From positions 1-64,000 of the forward strand of contig JAKSDI010000038.1 in the NCBI GenBank assembly GCA_022360175.1: 64,000 nucleotides of DNA. Reading direction: 5' to 3'. This stretch comes from Chitinophagales bacterium (GTDB lineage: Bacteria > Bacteroidota > Bacteroidia > Chitinophagales > Saprospiraceae). The translations under genes were made by a program, and so were the position numbers. The notes under the pieces were generated by a model. The model was given only the letters and a program-made list of their open reading frames with translations. It was not told the DNA's origin and made no database searches. Below, one piece after another: positions 32,641-40,926 of this stretch. Numbering within the stretch: position 1 is the stretch's first letter; every line of letters begins with the position of its first letter.

Positions 32641-32672
32641 AAAAGGGGGACTTCCCATACCATGAAGTCCCC
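32640..32672 (-). terminator. Terminator-like hairpin between the xyl operon and gbsR
   Basis: The 9-bp stem GGGGACTTC/GAAGTCCCC (32646-32672) has a T-run only on the minus-strand side, so it best fits the leftward gbsR-type gene. It may also slow the xyl transcript. Confidence 0.5.
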
Positions 32673-32792
32673 TAAAAAATGGACTATTAACTACAATCTA
32701 TCTTTTGAAAGCTGAGATTGATCACATGCTCAGCTTTTAGCCTGAATTCAAAGGTTTTCAGTTTTCATATTATTTAACCTTTATAAGATTAA

Positions 32793-32816
32793 TTAGTTCT
32801 GAACTAAAAGAACTAA
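32793..32816. promoter_or_regulatory. Probable GbsR operator, distal copy
   Basis: The TTAGTTC-N10-GAACTAA dyad has exactly the arms and spacing of the site at 33351-33374. The first arm also forms a tighter palindrome with an internal GAACTAA (32801-32807), so three half-sites are present. It lies 18 bp beyond the 3' end of the regulator gene. Confidence 0.6.
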
Positions 32817-32834
32817 TGGTACAAAAAAAGAGAA

Positions 32835-33311
32835 TTATTCATTTTCTCTTTCCCATTTTTCGATGAACTGCTCGATGAATCCGGCTAATTCCTCATGGAA
32901 GTGTCTCATTTTCTCTAAATCATCATTAAAAGCGAGGTATTTACTTCCTTTTCTAGCTTCCAGTATATCTCCAATAATATTTTGCAAAGTAACTACTTCC
33001 AATAATTGTTCCTTTGAATGACTCATCCAACCATCTACGCTTACTTTAAAATATCTTTTTCTATCTCCACTAAAGGTAATATACTCAACTTTCCCTGCAT
33101 CCATTAGTTTATTTAAAGCATTGCTAATTGCACTCTTGCTAGCTTTTAGGAATTCCTGTATCTCATAAAAATCCTTATGAGGAGGTTCTGCCAATAATAG
33201 ATAAGCAAATACCCTTCCATGAATAGGCGTAAGTCCATATTTCTCAAAAAAGATGCCCATACGTTCGACCATCTTCTCTTTCTGCTGTACTGTCGTGCTT
33301 GGTTTTTCCAT
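32835..33311 (-). CDS. GbsR/MarR-family transcriptional regulator
   Basis: The product is 158 residues from the ATG at 33311; a TTG nine bases earlier is unlikely. It is a winged helix with GbsR-type features: 'VERMGIFFEKYGLTPIHGRVFAYLLLAEPP', 'EIQEFLKASKSAISNALNKLMDAG' (helix-turn-helix) and the wing 'VEYITFSGDRKRYFKV', then a helical dimerisation tail. GbsR proteins repress transport or osmoprotectant genes. This one is divergent from an MBL-hydrolase/ABC operon and has a -7 element TATTTTTG (33332-33339) on its side of a shared operator. Confidence 0.85.
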   Translation of the reverse strand: MEKPSTTVQQKEKMVERMGIFFEKYGLTPIHGRVFAYLLLAEPPHKDFYEIQEFLKASKSAISNALNKLMDAGKVEYITFSGDRKRYFKVSVDGWMSHSKEQLLEVVTLQNIIGDILEARKGSKYLAFNDDLEKMRHFHEELAGFIEQFIEKWERENE

Positions 33312-33331
33312 ATCAATCAAAGTCCTAAATA

Positions 33332-33390
33332 CAAAAATAGTTTACTTTTTTTAGTTCTCCCAATAGAGAACTAAAAAAGGATTATATTTA
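33332..33390. promoter_or_regulatory. Divergent promoters with a central GbsR-type operator
   Basis: The operator TTAGTTC-N10-GAACTAA (33351-33374), extended by A/T-rich arms, sits between a perfect minus-strand -7 element TATTTTTG (33332-33339) for the regulator and a plus-strand TATATTTA (33383-33390) for the hydrolase operon. Bound protein would cover both -33 regions, the layout of simple repression of the regulator and the operon together. Confidence 0.65.
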
Positions 33391-33416
33391 CATTCCTATT
33401 TATTAAATCCTATAAA

Positions 33417-34520
33417 ATGATATTCTATTCAATAATAGGCATTATATCAGCATTGCTTATTTTTTTCATCATTTACATCAATTTCAATCCTCAATTTGGT
33501 GGCCGTATAAATCGACAAGAGCTTAAAAAACTAGAAGCCTCACCACAATGGGGAAATAAGATATTTACCAACCAGAGTGAAACAAAGGTCGACATCAGTA
33601 TACGCAACTTACCAGATTTAATCAAATCTAATTATAGTGGTAGAAAGCTCCGCGGCCCTGACCAGGTTCTTCCGGTACAAGCCTTTGATGAAAATACCTG
33701 GCAGCAGTTAAATACTGATTTCCATTTCATCTGGTACGGGCATTCTACCTGCCTTATGAAACTATCGGGTAAAAACATTCTTATTGATCCTATGTTTGGA
33801 CCAGATGCTTCTCCCATAGGCCCATTTCGCACTTATCGCTATAGTAAAGATACCTTATCAGTTATTGAACATTTGCCTCCACTCGATGCCGTTTTTCTTA
33901 CACATGATCATTATGACCATCTAGATTATAAAAGCATACAAAAGCTAAAAGGAAAAATAAGCCATTATTATGTAGCCCTCGGAGTGAAGCGACATTTATT
34001 ACGCTGGGGAATTTCTCAAGAGTATATTACTGAATTTGATTGGTGGGATCAGGGTCAAATTGGAAAAATTGAATTTACCTTTACTCCCTCCAGGCACTTC
34101 TCCGGAAGAGGGCTATTTGATCGAACTAAAAGCTTATGGGGAGGTTGGGTATTTATAACTCCTGAACAACGCATATATTGGAGTGGAGATGGTGGTTATG
34201 ATAATCACTTTCGAGAAGTAGGACAAAAATTTGGGCCTTTTGATTGGGCATTTCTGGAATGCGGTCAATATTATAAACTCTGGACTCAAATCCACATGAA
34301 TCCTGAAGAAGCGGTAAAAGCAGCAATGGATGTCAATGCAGGTATAAGCATGCCTGTGCACTGGGGAGCTTTTACGCTGGCACTTCACAACTGGCAAGAG
34401 CCTGTAGATCGGTTTACAACTGCAGCCCGGCAGCATAGCCTGGAAATAGCAACACCTCCATTAGGAACTATCGTCCACAAAGGAAATATAAAATCGATCA
34501 ATCATGAATGGTGGAAATAG
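33417..34520 (+). CDS. Metallo-beta-lactamase-fold hydrolase (NAPE-PLD/UlaG-like), membrane-anchored
   Basis: This 367-residue protein has an N-terminal membrane helix ('GIISALLIFFIIYINF') and a beta-lactamase fold: 'FIWYGHSTCLMKLSGKNILIDPMFG', the metal motif 'LTHDHYDHLDY' (H-x-H-x-D-H), 'TPSRHFSGRG', 'IYWSGDGGYDNHF' and 'MPVHWGAFTLALHNW'. This arrangement matches phospholipase-D-like (NAPE-PLD type) hydrolases. The substrate may be a lipid or cyclic ester. Its last 17 bp overlap the ABC ATPase gene, so it belongs to the ABC operon under GbsR control. Confidence 0.87.
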   Translation: MIFYSIIGIISALLIFFIIYINFNPQFGGRINRQELKKLEASPQWGNKIFTNQSETKVDISIRNLPDLIKSNYSGRKLRGPDQVLPVQAFDENTWQQLNTDFHFIWYGHSTCLMKLSGKNILIDPMFGPDASPIGPFRTYRYSKDTLSVIEHLPPLDAVFLTHDHYDHLDYKSIQKLKGKISHYYVALGVKRHLLRWGISQEYITEFDWWDQGQIGKIEFTFTPSRHFSGRGLFDRTKSLWGGWVFITPEQRIYWSGDGGYDNHFREVGQKFGPFDWAFLECGQYYKLWTQIHMNPEEAVKAAMDVNAGISMPVHWGAFTLALHNWQEPVDRFTTAARQHSLEIATPPLGTIVHKGNIKSINHEWWK

Positions 34521-35430
34521 ACCCTCTGTAATTAAAACTGATGGTATCACTAAATACTTTGGTACTACCACTGCGGCAGAAAATATTTCCATTACGGTCA
34601 ATGAAGGAGAGATATATGGATTTCTCGGCCTGAATGGAGCAGGAAAAACAACGCTTATCCGAATACTCCTGGGGATGATAAAAGCACAATCGGGCCGTGT
34701 TCATCTTTTAGGCGCTCCTCTAAATAAGCGTTTCAAACGCTGGAATGAAATAGGCTATCTAGTAGAAACACCTTATGCCTACCCCAATCTTTCCGTAAGA
34801 GAAAATCTCGAAGTATATTATAAGCTCCGTCAGCTCAATCAACCACAGCTAGTTGCAGACATTATCCAAAAGCTGAAACTTAACAAATACGAACACACTA
34901 AAGCAAAAGTATTATCTCTTGGTAATCAACAACGCCTGGGTTTAGCAAAAGCCTTAATGCATCATCCTAAATTATTAATTTTAGATGAGCCTATTAATGG
35001 ACTAGACCCTGAGGGTATTGTAGAAGTAAGAGAACTTCTTAAGGAACTAGCAGCAAATGGAACTACCATTTTCCTTTCCAGTCATATCCTTGGTGAAATT
35101 TCCAAGATTGCTACTCGCATAGGAATTGTACACAATGGCCAGTTGATCAAAGAATTGACTACAAAAGAACTGGATGATCAATTGATCCGGAAATTGATGG
35201 TAAAAACGACTGACAACTTTCAGGCTAAGAATCTATTAGCTAAAGCGGGCTACAATATTTACTTGAATGAACGTCAGGAAATAGAAATCAGCGATACAAA
35301 AGCCATCCATTTTCCTGAAATGATTTCAAAGATGCTGGTAGAAGCTGGGTATCCTCCCAAACAAGTTTTTCTGTTTACAGAAGATCTCGAACACTATTTT
35401 CTAAGAACTATTAGAAGCAATCCATCATGA
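34504..35430 (+). CDS. ABC transporter ATP-binding protein (ABC-2/bacitracin-type)
   Basis: This 308-residue ATPase has Walker A 'GLNGAGKTT', signature 'LSLGNQQRLGLAKAL', Walker B 'LLILDEPINGLDPEG' and switch His in 'FLSSHILGEI', then a C-terminal extension of about 90 residues as in BcrA/NatA-type exporters. It pairs with the permease that starts within its stop codon (ATGA). The genes form one export or resistance system; the substrate is not evident. Confidence 0.93.
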   Translation: MNGGNRPSVIKTDGITKYFGTTTAAENISITVNEGEIYGFLGLNGAGKTTLIRILLGMIKAQSGRVHLLGAPLNKRFKRWNEIGYLVETPYAYPNLSVRENLEVYYKLRQLNQPQLVADIIQKLKLNKYEHTKAKVLSLGNQQRLGLAKALMHHPKLLILDEPINGLDPEGIVEVRELLKELAANGTTIFLSSHILGEISKIATRIGIVHNGQLIKELTTKELDDQLIRKLMVKTTDNFQAKNLLAKAGYNIYLNERQEIEISDTKAIHFPEMISKMLVEAGYPPKQVFLFTEDLEHYFLRTIRSNPS

Positions 35431-36215
35431 AACGGCAATGGTTGGCCATACAGGCAGAATTTCTCAAAATCAGGCATTCCAGCATAGTATGGGTTTCTTT
35501 CATCGCTTTTGCTCTGGCGCCTCTGATGGGAGCCATCTTTATTTTAATCGCTCAACATCCTGAAGCGATGGCACAAACAGGCGCTTTAGCTGCCAAAGCA
35601 GAAATAATGAATTTTGGCTCCAACTGGACATCCTATCTCAATATTCTTACTCAAGCGATTGGTGTAGGAGGAGTGTTAATCTTTGGCTTTGTATCTAGCT
35701 GGATATTTGGTAGAGAATACTCAGAGGGGACTGCAAAAGATTTACTTTCCCTAGCGGTCTCTCGTACCAAAATCATTAATGCTAAATTTATAGTGTATAT
35801 GATATGGTGTCTCACCCTGGCCATATCAAATTTACTAGTTGGTTTTCTATTGGGAAGCATATTACAGTTGCCCCCACTCGAAATGGGCAGCCTTGCTCCT
35901 CTTTTAATCTATTATCTTATTACTACCTTACTCACCATTATTATTGGTACTCCGATAGCTTTTTTCGCTATTTGGGGGAAAGGATACCTCCCTCCTCTCG
36001 GCTTCGTAGCACTTACACTTGTTTTAGCACAGATCATTGCTGCAATTGGCTATGGCACCTATTTCCCCTGGTCAATTCCTGGGCTCTATAGCGGAGCTGG
36101 AGGAGAATATAAAGAACTCCTCAATTATCTGAGTTATACAATTTTAGTGGGTACCGGGCTTGTTGGATATATAGCCACTGTTCGCTTCTGGGAAAAAGCA
36201 GATCAGTCAAATTAG
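35427..36215 (+). CDS. ABC-2 type permease
   Basis: This 262-residue integral membrane protein has six hydrophobic segments. It starts 'QWLAIQAEFLKIRHSSIVWVSFIAF', with the 'E.LK....' motif of ABC-2 permeases, and has 'SSWIFGREYSEGTAKDLLSLAVSRTKII', the hallmark coupling region of the NatB/BcrB family. It is translationally coupled to the ATPase by a 4-bp overlap. Confidence 0.92.
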   Translation: MKRQWLAIQAEFLKIRHSSIVWVSFIAFALAPLMGAIFILIAQHPEAMAQTGALAAKAEIMNFGSNWTSYLNILTQAIGVGGVLIFGFVSSWIFGREYSEGTAKDLLSLAVSRTKIINAKFIVYMIWCLTLAISNLLVGFLLGSILQLPPLEMGSLAPLLIYYLITTLLTIIIGTPIAFFAIWGKGYLPPLGFVALTLVLAQIIAAIGYGTYFPWSIPGLYSGAGGEYKELLNYLSYTILVGTGLVGYIATVRFWEKADQSN

Positions 36216-36310
36216 GCTGTTATAACAAATGTGCTATAAGTATCGCTTATATAAACCTAATCCTCCTCTTCTATAAAAATCTTTATATTAGCCATAAAAC
36301 AAGCTAATAA

Positions 36311-37351
36311 ATGATAATAAGAAGAGGTACCAGTTTCATCGGAATTGTCAAATGGACAGGCCATCATATTATTTGGCTATTGGGTGGAGCTACTATTTTT
36401 GCATTGTTATATCGGATGGAGTACATCCAATTTAGTATTCCCTGGCTTCCGGTATCGGTTATAGGTACAGCGGTTGCTTTTTATGTGGGTTTTAAAAACA
36501 ATAGTTCTTATGACCGTATGTGGGAAGCTCGAAAAATATGGGGAGCTATAGTAAACAGCAGTCGTGCCTGGGGTTCTTATCTTGATGGATTTGTTACCAA
36601 TCACTTTACTGAAAGTAAATACTCAGATTATGAGCTGCAGTCTATAAAAAAGCGGCTTATATATCGCCATATTGCATGGCTGTATGCTTTGAGAAGCCAG
36701 TTGCTGGTTGCTACTCCCTGGGAGCACATTAGTCAGGGAGGAATGCTTGCACGTACTGCACGCTATTACCAAAAAAGGTTTGGCATTGGATTGGTTGACG
36801 ATGAGGTCACACGTATAGAACTTAAGTCATTCCTGCCCGAAAACGAACATGACCGCCTTGTTAGTAATGTCAATACAGCCACACAAATCATTAACGAACA
36901 AACCAGAGACCTGACTCAACTTCGGGAAAAAGGCCTCATCGATGATTTCCGGCATATGGAGTTGATGCAAGTACTCTATCATTTTTATGAGCACCAGGGC
37001 AAATGCGAACGCATTAAAAAATTCCCACTTCCTCGACAATATGCCAATATGAGCAGAATCTTCGTAGGTATCTTTATTTTTCTCTTGCCTTTTAGTATGA
37101 TTCCGTCGCTTATGGAATTAGGCACTGGAGACTGGGGATTTTGGCTGTCCATTCCTTTAACCGCTTTGGTAGGATGGGTATATGTGATGATGGAAATAAT
37201 AGGTGACTATTCAGAAAATCCTTTCCAGGGAATGGCTAATGATATACCGATGCTTTCCTTGTGTAGAGTGATTGAAATTGATTTAAGGGAAATGCTGGGA
37301 GAAACAGAACTTCCACCACCTGTACAAGCTAAAAATGGAATATTGATGTAA
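36311..37351 (+). CDS. Bestrophin-family (UPF0187) ion channel
   Basis: This 346-residue protein has the bestrophin pattern: an N-terminal 'HHIIWLLGGATIFALLY', 'AVAFYVGFKNNSSYDRMWEARKIWGAIVNSSRAW' in two parts, cytoplasmic helices, then 'MSRIFVGIFIFLLPFSMIPS' and 'YVMMEIIGDYSENPFQG'. Bacterial members form pentameric, often cation-selective, channels. It lies 95 bp after the permease and may have its own promoter. It ends at a strong terminator. Confidence 0.88.
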   Translation: MIIRRGTSFIGIVKWTGHHIIWLLGGATIFALLYRMEYIQFSIPWLPVSVIGTAVAFYVGFKNNSSYDRMWEARKIWGAIVNSSRAWGSYLDGFVTNHFTESKYSDYELQSIKKRLIYRHIAWLYALRSQLLVATPWEHISQGGMLARTARYYQKRFGIGLVDDEVTRIELKSFLPENEHDRLVSNVNTATQIINEQTRDLTQLREKGLIDDFRHMELMQVLYHFYEHQGKCERIKKFPLPRQYANMSRIFVGIFIFLLPFSMIPSLMELGTGDWGFWLSIPLTALVGWVYVMMEIIGDYSENPFQGMANDIPMLSLCRVIEIDLREMLGETELPPPVQAKNGILM

Positions 37352-37361
37352 TATGATATAT

Positions 37362-37398
37362 ATAATGATGGTGATTTCAAGAAAACCACCATCATTAT
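37362..37398. terminator. Terminator between convergent bestrophin and DUF5723 genes
   Basis: A perfect 12-bp stem, ATAATGATGGTG/CACCATCATTAT, has a 13-nt loop and is followed on the plus strand by a T-rich stretch. A related GATGGTGATTT/AAATCACCATC hairpin occurs at about 55026-55050. Confidence 0.7.
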
Positions 37399-37410
37399 CC
37401 GCTTCATTTT

Positions 37411-38781
37411 TTAATAAAAATCGCTACCGTTTCGCATACTACTCGAAGCGTCTACTTTACCAAAGAGTAAATTTAGCCCCAATCGAAGATTGGCAGTATT
37501 ACTATCCTCTGGCCTGAAAGCAGTAAAAATATTATCAGTAGCTGCCAATAATTGCACAGGCCCCAATTTGACGGTAGCATTCAAGCCCAGATTGTCAAAA
37601 GTACCACTGCGAAAGGCATATATTCCTCCTACATTTAGAAATGGGAAAAGATCAATATTGCTCCCTACCGCTACCGCAGGAAATACTTCATCACGATAAG
37701 TCTCGCTATAGAAAAGCGCTCCCACTGTCCAGTTGCTACGCAATTGATAGTTAGCACTTAGATAAAAGCGGGTAGGCAAGGTAGAAGAAAATGCATTGGT
37801 CGTTTCTGTAAATTCGTAAATCATTTCTATAGTATCAAGCACAGAACCAAAATCTGTTGAATCTTCTAATATTTCTTCCGCAAAATCCAACCCATCAAAT
37901 TCATAGGTACCATTCAGGCTATAGTTATTCACATCTTCTTCCCAGTCGATAGTAGCTCCCAGGTCAATTACACTTGCATTTATTCTAAATTTGTCAAAGG
38001 AGAAACTGGCTCCCAGATCAAATGCATAGCCTGTATTTTTGGTAAACAAATTGCCCCCATCTAAATTTCCAAAGTCAAAATTAACAGACAGGTCATCAAA
38101 TCCACTATAATCAATAGAACCAGAACTATTAATCGTATAATCGGCATCCATAGTTAGCTGATACACATCATCACTAGTCATTAATTCCAGTTTATCACCT
38201 TCTGAATTTGCACCTGCAATACCAGATAGTAGCTTAAAACGGCCGCCTACACTAAGGTTTTCGTTAATATCAATCATCGCTCCCAGGGCAAACTCCTGGT
38301 AGGAAAATATATCCACGCTTGGTGCAAAATTGACGGTCTCACCAATATACTGGGCATTACCTTCCCATATTAAAGACGGCAAAGCTTTGGGATAATTCAT
38401 ATAAATATTGAACCGGGCGGCATGAGAAATGCTCAGTCCTAATTTTCCTATTCTGAAACCAAGGCTTAGGGTTTCTATATCCAGATTTTCGCGAAGGATA
38501 TTATCGGTATCATCCAAAGAAGCAATTGCTGTACTTGGATTGATAACAGAATTGCCATTTGCACCATCCATTACAATATCATTGTAAGTGATATTGGAAA
38601 CTAAAAGGCTATTGTACAAGCCAGGCAGGCCTACTACAATTTTATAATCGGGAAAAAATGCAGGGTTTGTCCGGCTAGACTGCCAGGTATGGCGCATGAA
38701 ATGAGTAGATAAATCTTCCTGTGCATCTACTAAACTTCCCATTGACAGGAAGCTAATCAAAAGAAAAAATATTTTACGCAT
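37411..38781 (-). CDS. DUF5723-family outer-membrane-type protein
   Basis: The product is 456 residues from the ATG at 38781; a TTG at 38805 is less likely because 38781 gives a clean signal peptide ('IFFLLISFLSMGSLVDAQ'). The body starts 'HFMRHTWQSSRTNPAFFPDYKIVVGLPGLYNS', typical of DUF5723 barrels, and alternates amphipathic strands to a C-terminal 'LRLGLNLLFGKVD'. The role is unknown; FadL/PorV-like barrels are the nearest structural idea. It is 48 bp downstream of a large lipoprotein that is probably its partner. Confidence 0.82.
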   Translation of the reverse strand: MRKIFFLLISFLSMGSLVDAQEDLSTHFMRHTWQSSRTNPAFFPDYKIVVGLPGLYNSLLVSNITYNDIVMDGANGNSVINPSTAIASLDDTDNILRENLDIETLSLGFRIGKLGLSISHAARFNIYMNYPKALPSLIWEGNAQYIGETVNFAPSVDIFSYQEFALGAMIDINENLSVGGRFKLLSGIAGANSEGDKLELMTSDDVYQLTMDADYTINSSGSIDYSGFDDLSVNFDFGNLDGGNLFTKNTGYAFDLGASFSFDKFRINASVIDLGATIDWEEDVNNYSLNGTYEFDGLDFAEEILEDSTDFGSVLDTIEMIYEFTETTNAFSSTLPTRFYLSANYQLRSNWTVGALFYSETYRDEVFPAVAVGSNIDLFPFLNVGGIYAFRSGTFDNLGLNATVKLGPVQLLAATDNIFTAFRPEDSNTANLRLGLNLLFGKVDASSSMRNGSDFY

Positions 38782-38829
38782 ATAATTGTTTATGATCTTT
38801 TTCAAAAGAAGGTTATTAGGTATTAGCCA

Positions 38830-40356
38830 CTATTGGCTCACTCCCAGGATTGCTCCTAAGCGGACTGATAAATTTTGACTATCCAGAATATAGACAGACT
38901 TCTGCCCTTCTTCTGAAGTATAGAAAGAAGCCACTATGGTCAATTCTTCTGTTGTACGTATACGATCAAAACGCTCTGGCGAGAATTTAATATAGGTAAC
39001 TTTTTCTGAGGTAGCAATCGCATTGCCCTCCTCATCTACTTCAGCTCCGGCTATGACCAACTGACGCTCTTCAAAAAGAGAATCTAAAACCTCCCCTCTT
39101 GAGTCATGGAAATACCCCTGGATTTGTACTTCCAATGGCAATTCATTTTCAGCTACCATTTTAAATTCTGCCTCATCTACCCTGTCATAATTATTAAAAT
39201 CAATCTCGAAAGTATCTCGTGCTAAGAAGTCAACAGAACGGCCATATAAAGGCAAGTCTACCCCTATTGTTACATCATAATAGCTACTATCTGTTAGGAA
39301 ACCTCTAATGGAAGTATCTTCATCAGGATTAGTAATCGCATCTACATCGTAGTAAATAGATAATGGCCCTGCTCCAAGAATTACATCAATATTGGAATTA
39401 TTCCGATCGAATACAAACTCGCCATAAACCTTTTCTCCTACCTGATCCAACCCAGGATATGGGAAGTCTATACCATTATCTATATACTCTCCTTCCATAT
39501 CAAGTGAATCACCACTCACTGTATAAACCTTGAATGCATTCACCTGTGAGCGAGTAGGTATCCCAAAGGAGTTTTCTACATAAAAAGTCACCTTAGGATC
39601 AGCAAAGTAAATGTCCCCTTTTACATAATCATCAAAGAAGTCAATGATAATGGTCCCTTTTCCTTTATGGGCTTCTACTCCCATATAACCTTCCATATAA
39701 TAAAACTCTAAATCACTGAAAGTAATCCACAACCCTTCTGGTTCTACAGACTGGCCACCTGTTGTGATCAACTCATACTCTACATATATTTCGCCAGTTT
39801 CTGAATCAGGAATTACCTGATACTCGGATAAGTCAATTGGAGCAGTTAGATTAGAATTTCCCCCATTAGCGGATACTGAGGCAGTTATAGTAAGTGGCAC
39901 TCCATCCTTAGTTATGTTTGGCAGCGTAAGCTCCATGTCTACATCTTCAGCCTGATCATTTTGAACCAGCCACAAGAAGGTACCACCTTTTAGTACAAGA
40001 TGGTCAAACTCAAAACCACCATCATCACCTAGTGGTAAAGGCATATTATTTTGGGTAATAGGAATCGGAAATCCACCTATCGATTCATTGATACTTTCAA
40101 AAAGCACATCGCTATTTTGCGTAAGCAGATCACCAAAATATTGGAAATGAATCAAGCCATCTTCATCAACATAGATCGTATTCAAATCCTCAAAGCTTTC
40201 CAGTGTTTCTTTTAATGAGAAGTGAGTATTGACAAGTGGTATTGCATAATCAGCATCAAAACTTGCTGAGTCAACATTATCCAGATCATCTAGTGGTTGG
40301 CAGGCAGTTATTATACATACTGCTGCTATCCAAGGTAAAGCCAATTTAAAATTCAT
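38830..40356 (-). CDS. Large lipoprotein of unknown function
   Basis: This 508-residue protein has a lipobox 'WIAAVCIITACQPLDD'. The body is beta-rich with acidic loops ('VDEDGLIHFQYFGDLL', 'EVDEEGNAIATSEKV') and no catalytic motif that I can identify. The N-terminal 'DYAIPLVNTHFSLKETLESF' occurs in proteins that accompany DUF5723 barrels in related genomes, by my recollection only. It is the first gene of a two-gene unit with the barrel. Confidence 0.72.
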   Translation of the reverse strand: MNFKLALPWIAAVCIITACQPLDDLDNVDSASFDADYAIPLVNTHFSLKETLESFEDLNTIYVDEDGLIHFQYFGDLLTQNSDVLFESINESIGGFPIPITQNNMPLPLGDDGGFEFDHLVLKGGTFLWLVQNDQAEDVDMELTLPNITKDGVPLTITASVSANGGNSNLTAPIDLSEYQVIPDSETGEIYVEYELITTGGQSVEPEGLWITFSDLEFYYMEGYMGVEAHKGKGTIIIDFFDDYVKGDIYFADPKVTFYVENSFGIPTRSQVNAFKVYTVSGDSLDMEGEYIDNGIDFPYPGLDQVGEKVYGEFVFDRNNSNIDVILGAGPLSIYYDVDAITNPDEDTSIRGFLTDSSYYDVTIGVDLPLYGRSVDFLARDTFEIDFNNYDRVDEAEFKMVAENELPLEVQIQGYFHDSRGEVLDSLFEERQLVIAGAEVDEEGNAIATSEKVTYIKFSPERFDRIRTTEELTIVASFYTSEEGQKSVYILDSQNLSVRLGAILGVSQ

Positions 40357-40926
40357 ATTCTAGTCAATATTTACATTTGGGACAAGCCCTGCATAATTAC
40401 GCATACGAGAGGGGTAATAGTATATTATGCTCCATTAAATCAATTAGGTTTTAATCGCATCTAGTTAGACGTGGGCAAATTACAGCACGTTGGGGAATCT
40501 CTGTCAATAATAATGTTTGATAGACGACATCTTACAGAATAGCACAATCTATCCTATGATATCAATCATTTCACCATTTGGATCTAATATGCGATCTTTA
40601 AATATTAGGGAAGTTGCTTTACTTACGCATTGGAAGGAACAAAGGTATTCATTTTCTTTTAGAACTTGAAGTGCTTTAGGCCTATAGAACGTTCCTCTTT
40701 GTCCTGTGGACAGCTTCCCCAAGGGAGCCCAGCATATGTACTCCTCTAAAAGCCGGGGAAGGCACACGTATTGGCGAACAAAAAAATAGCTCCTAATGCT
40801 CTATTTTTTAGCACTTTATTAGAAGCTGTACAGAATAGTAAAAATGGATACCGGAAATAGAACTGCCAGGTAGTCCGTAGAATACCTGGCAGTATTTATT
40901 ATAAGGATATATATGCTATCCTAATT
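40357..40926. other. 570-bp gap without a convincing gene; hairpin at 40862-40893
   Basis: The only reading frame of note (40549-40767, minus) is 72 codons, has no recognisable domain, signal or ribosome-binding site, and is left out. A perfect 11-bp stem, ACTGCCAGGTA/TACCTGGCAGT, lies at 40862-40893, 34 bp after the leftward LTD-protein gene ends. It probably ends that transcript, although its minus-strand tail is only moderately T-rich. Confidence 0.5.

Noticed and set aside
40549..40767. 72-codon minus-strand frame
   Set aside because: It has no signal, domain or ribosome-binding site and lies in low-information intergenic DNA. I could not support it as a gene.
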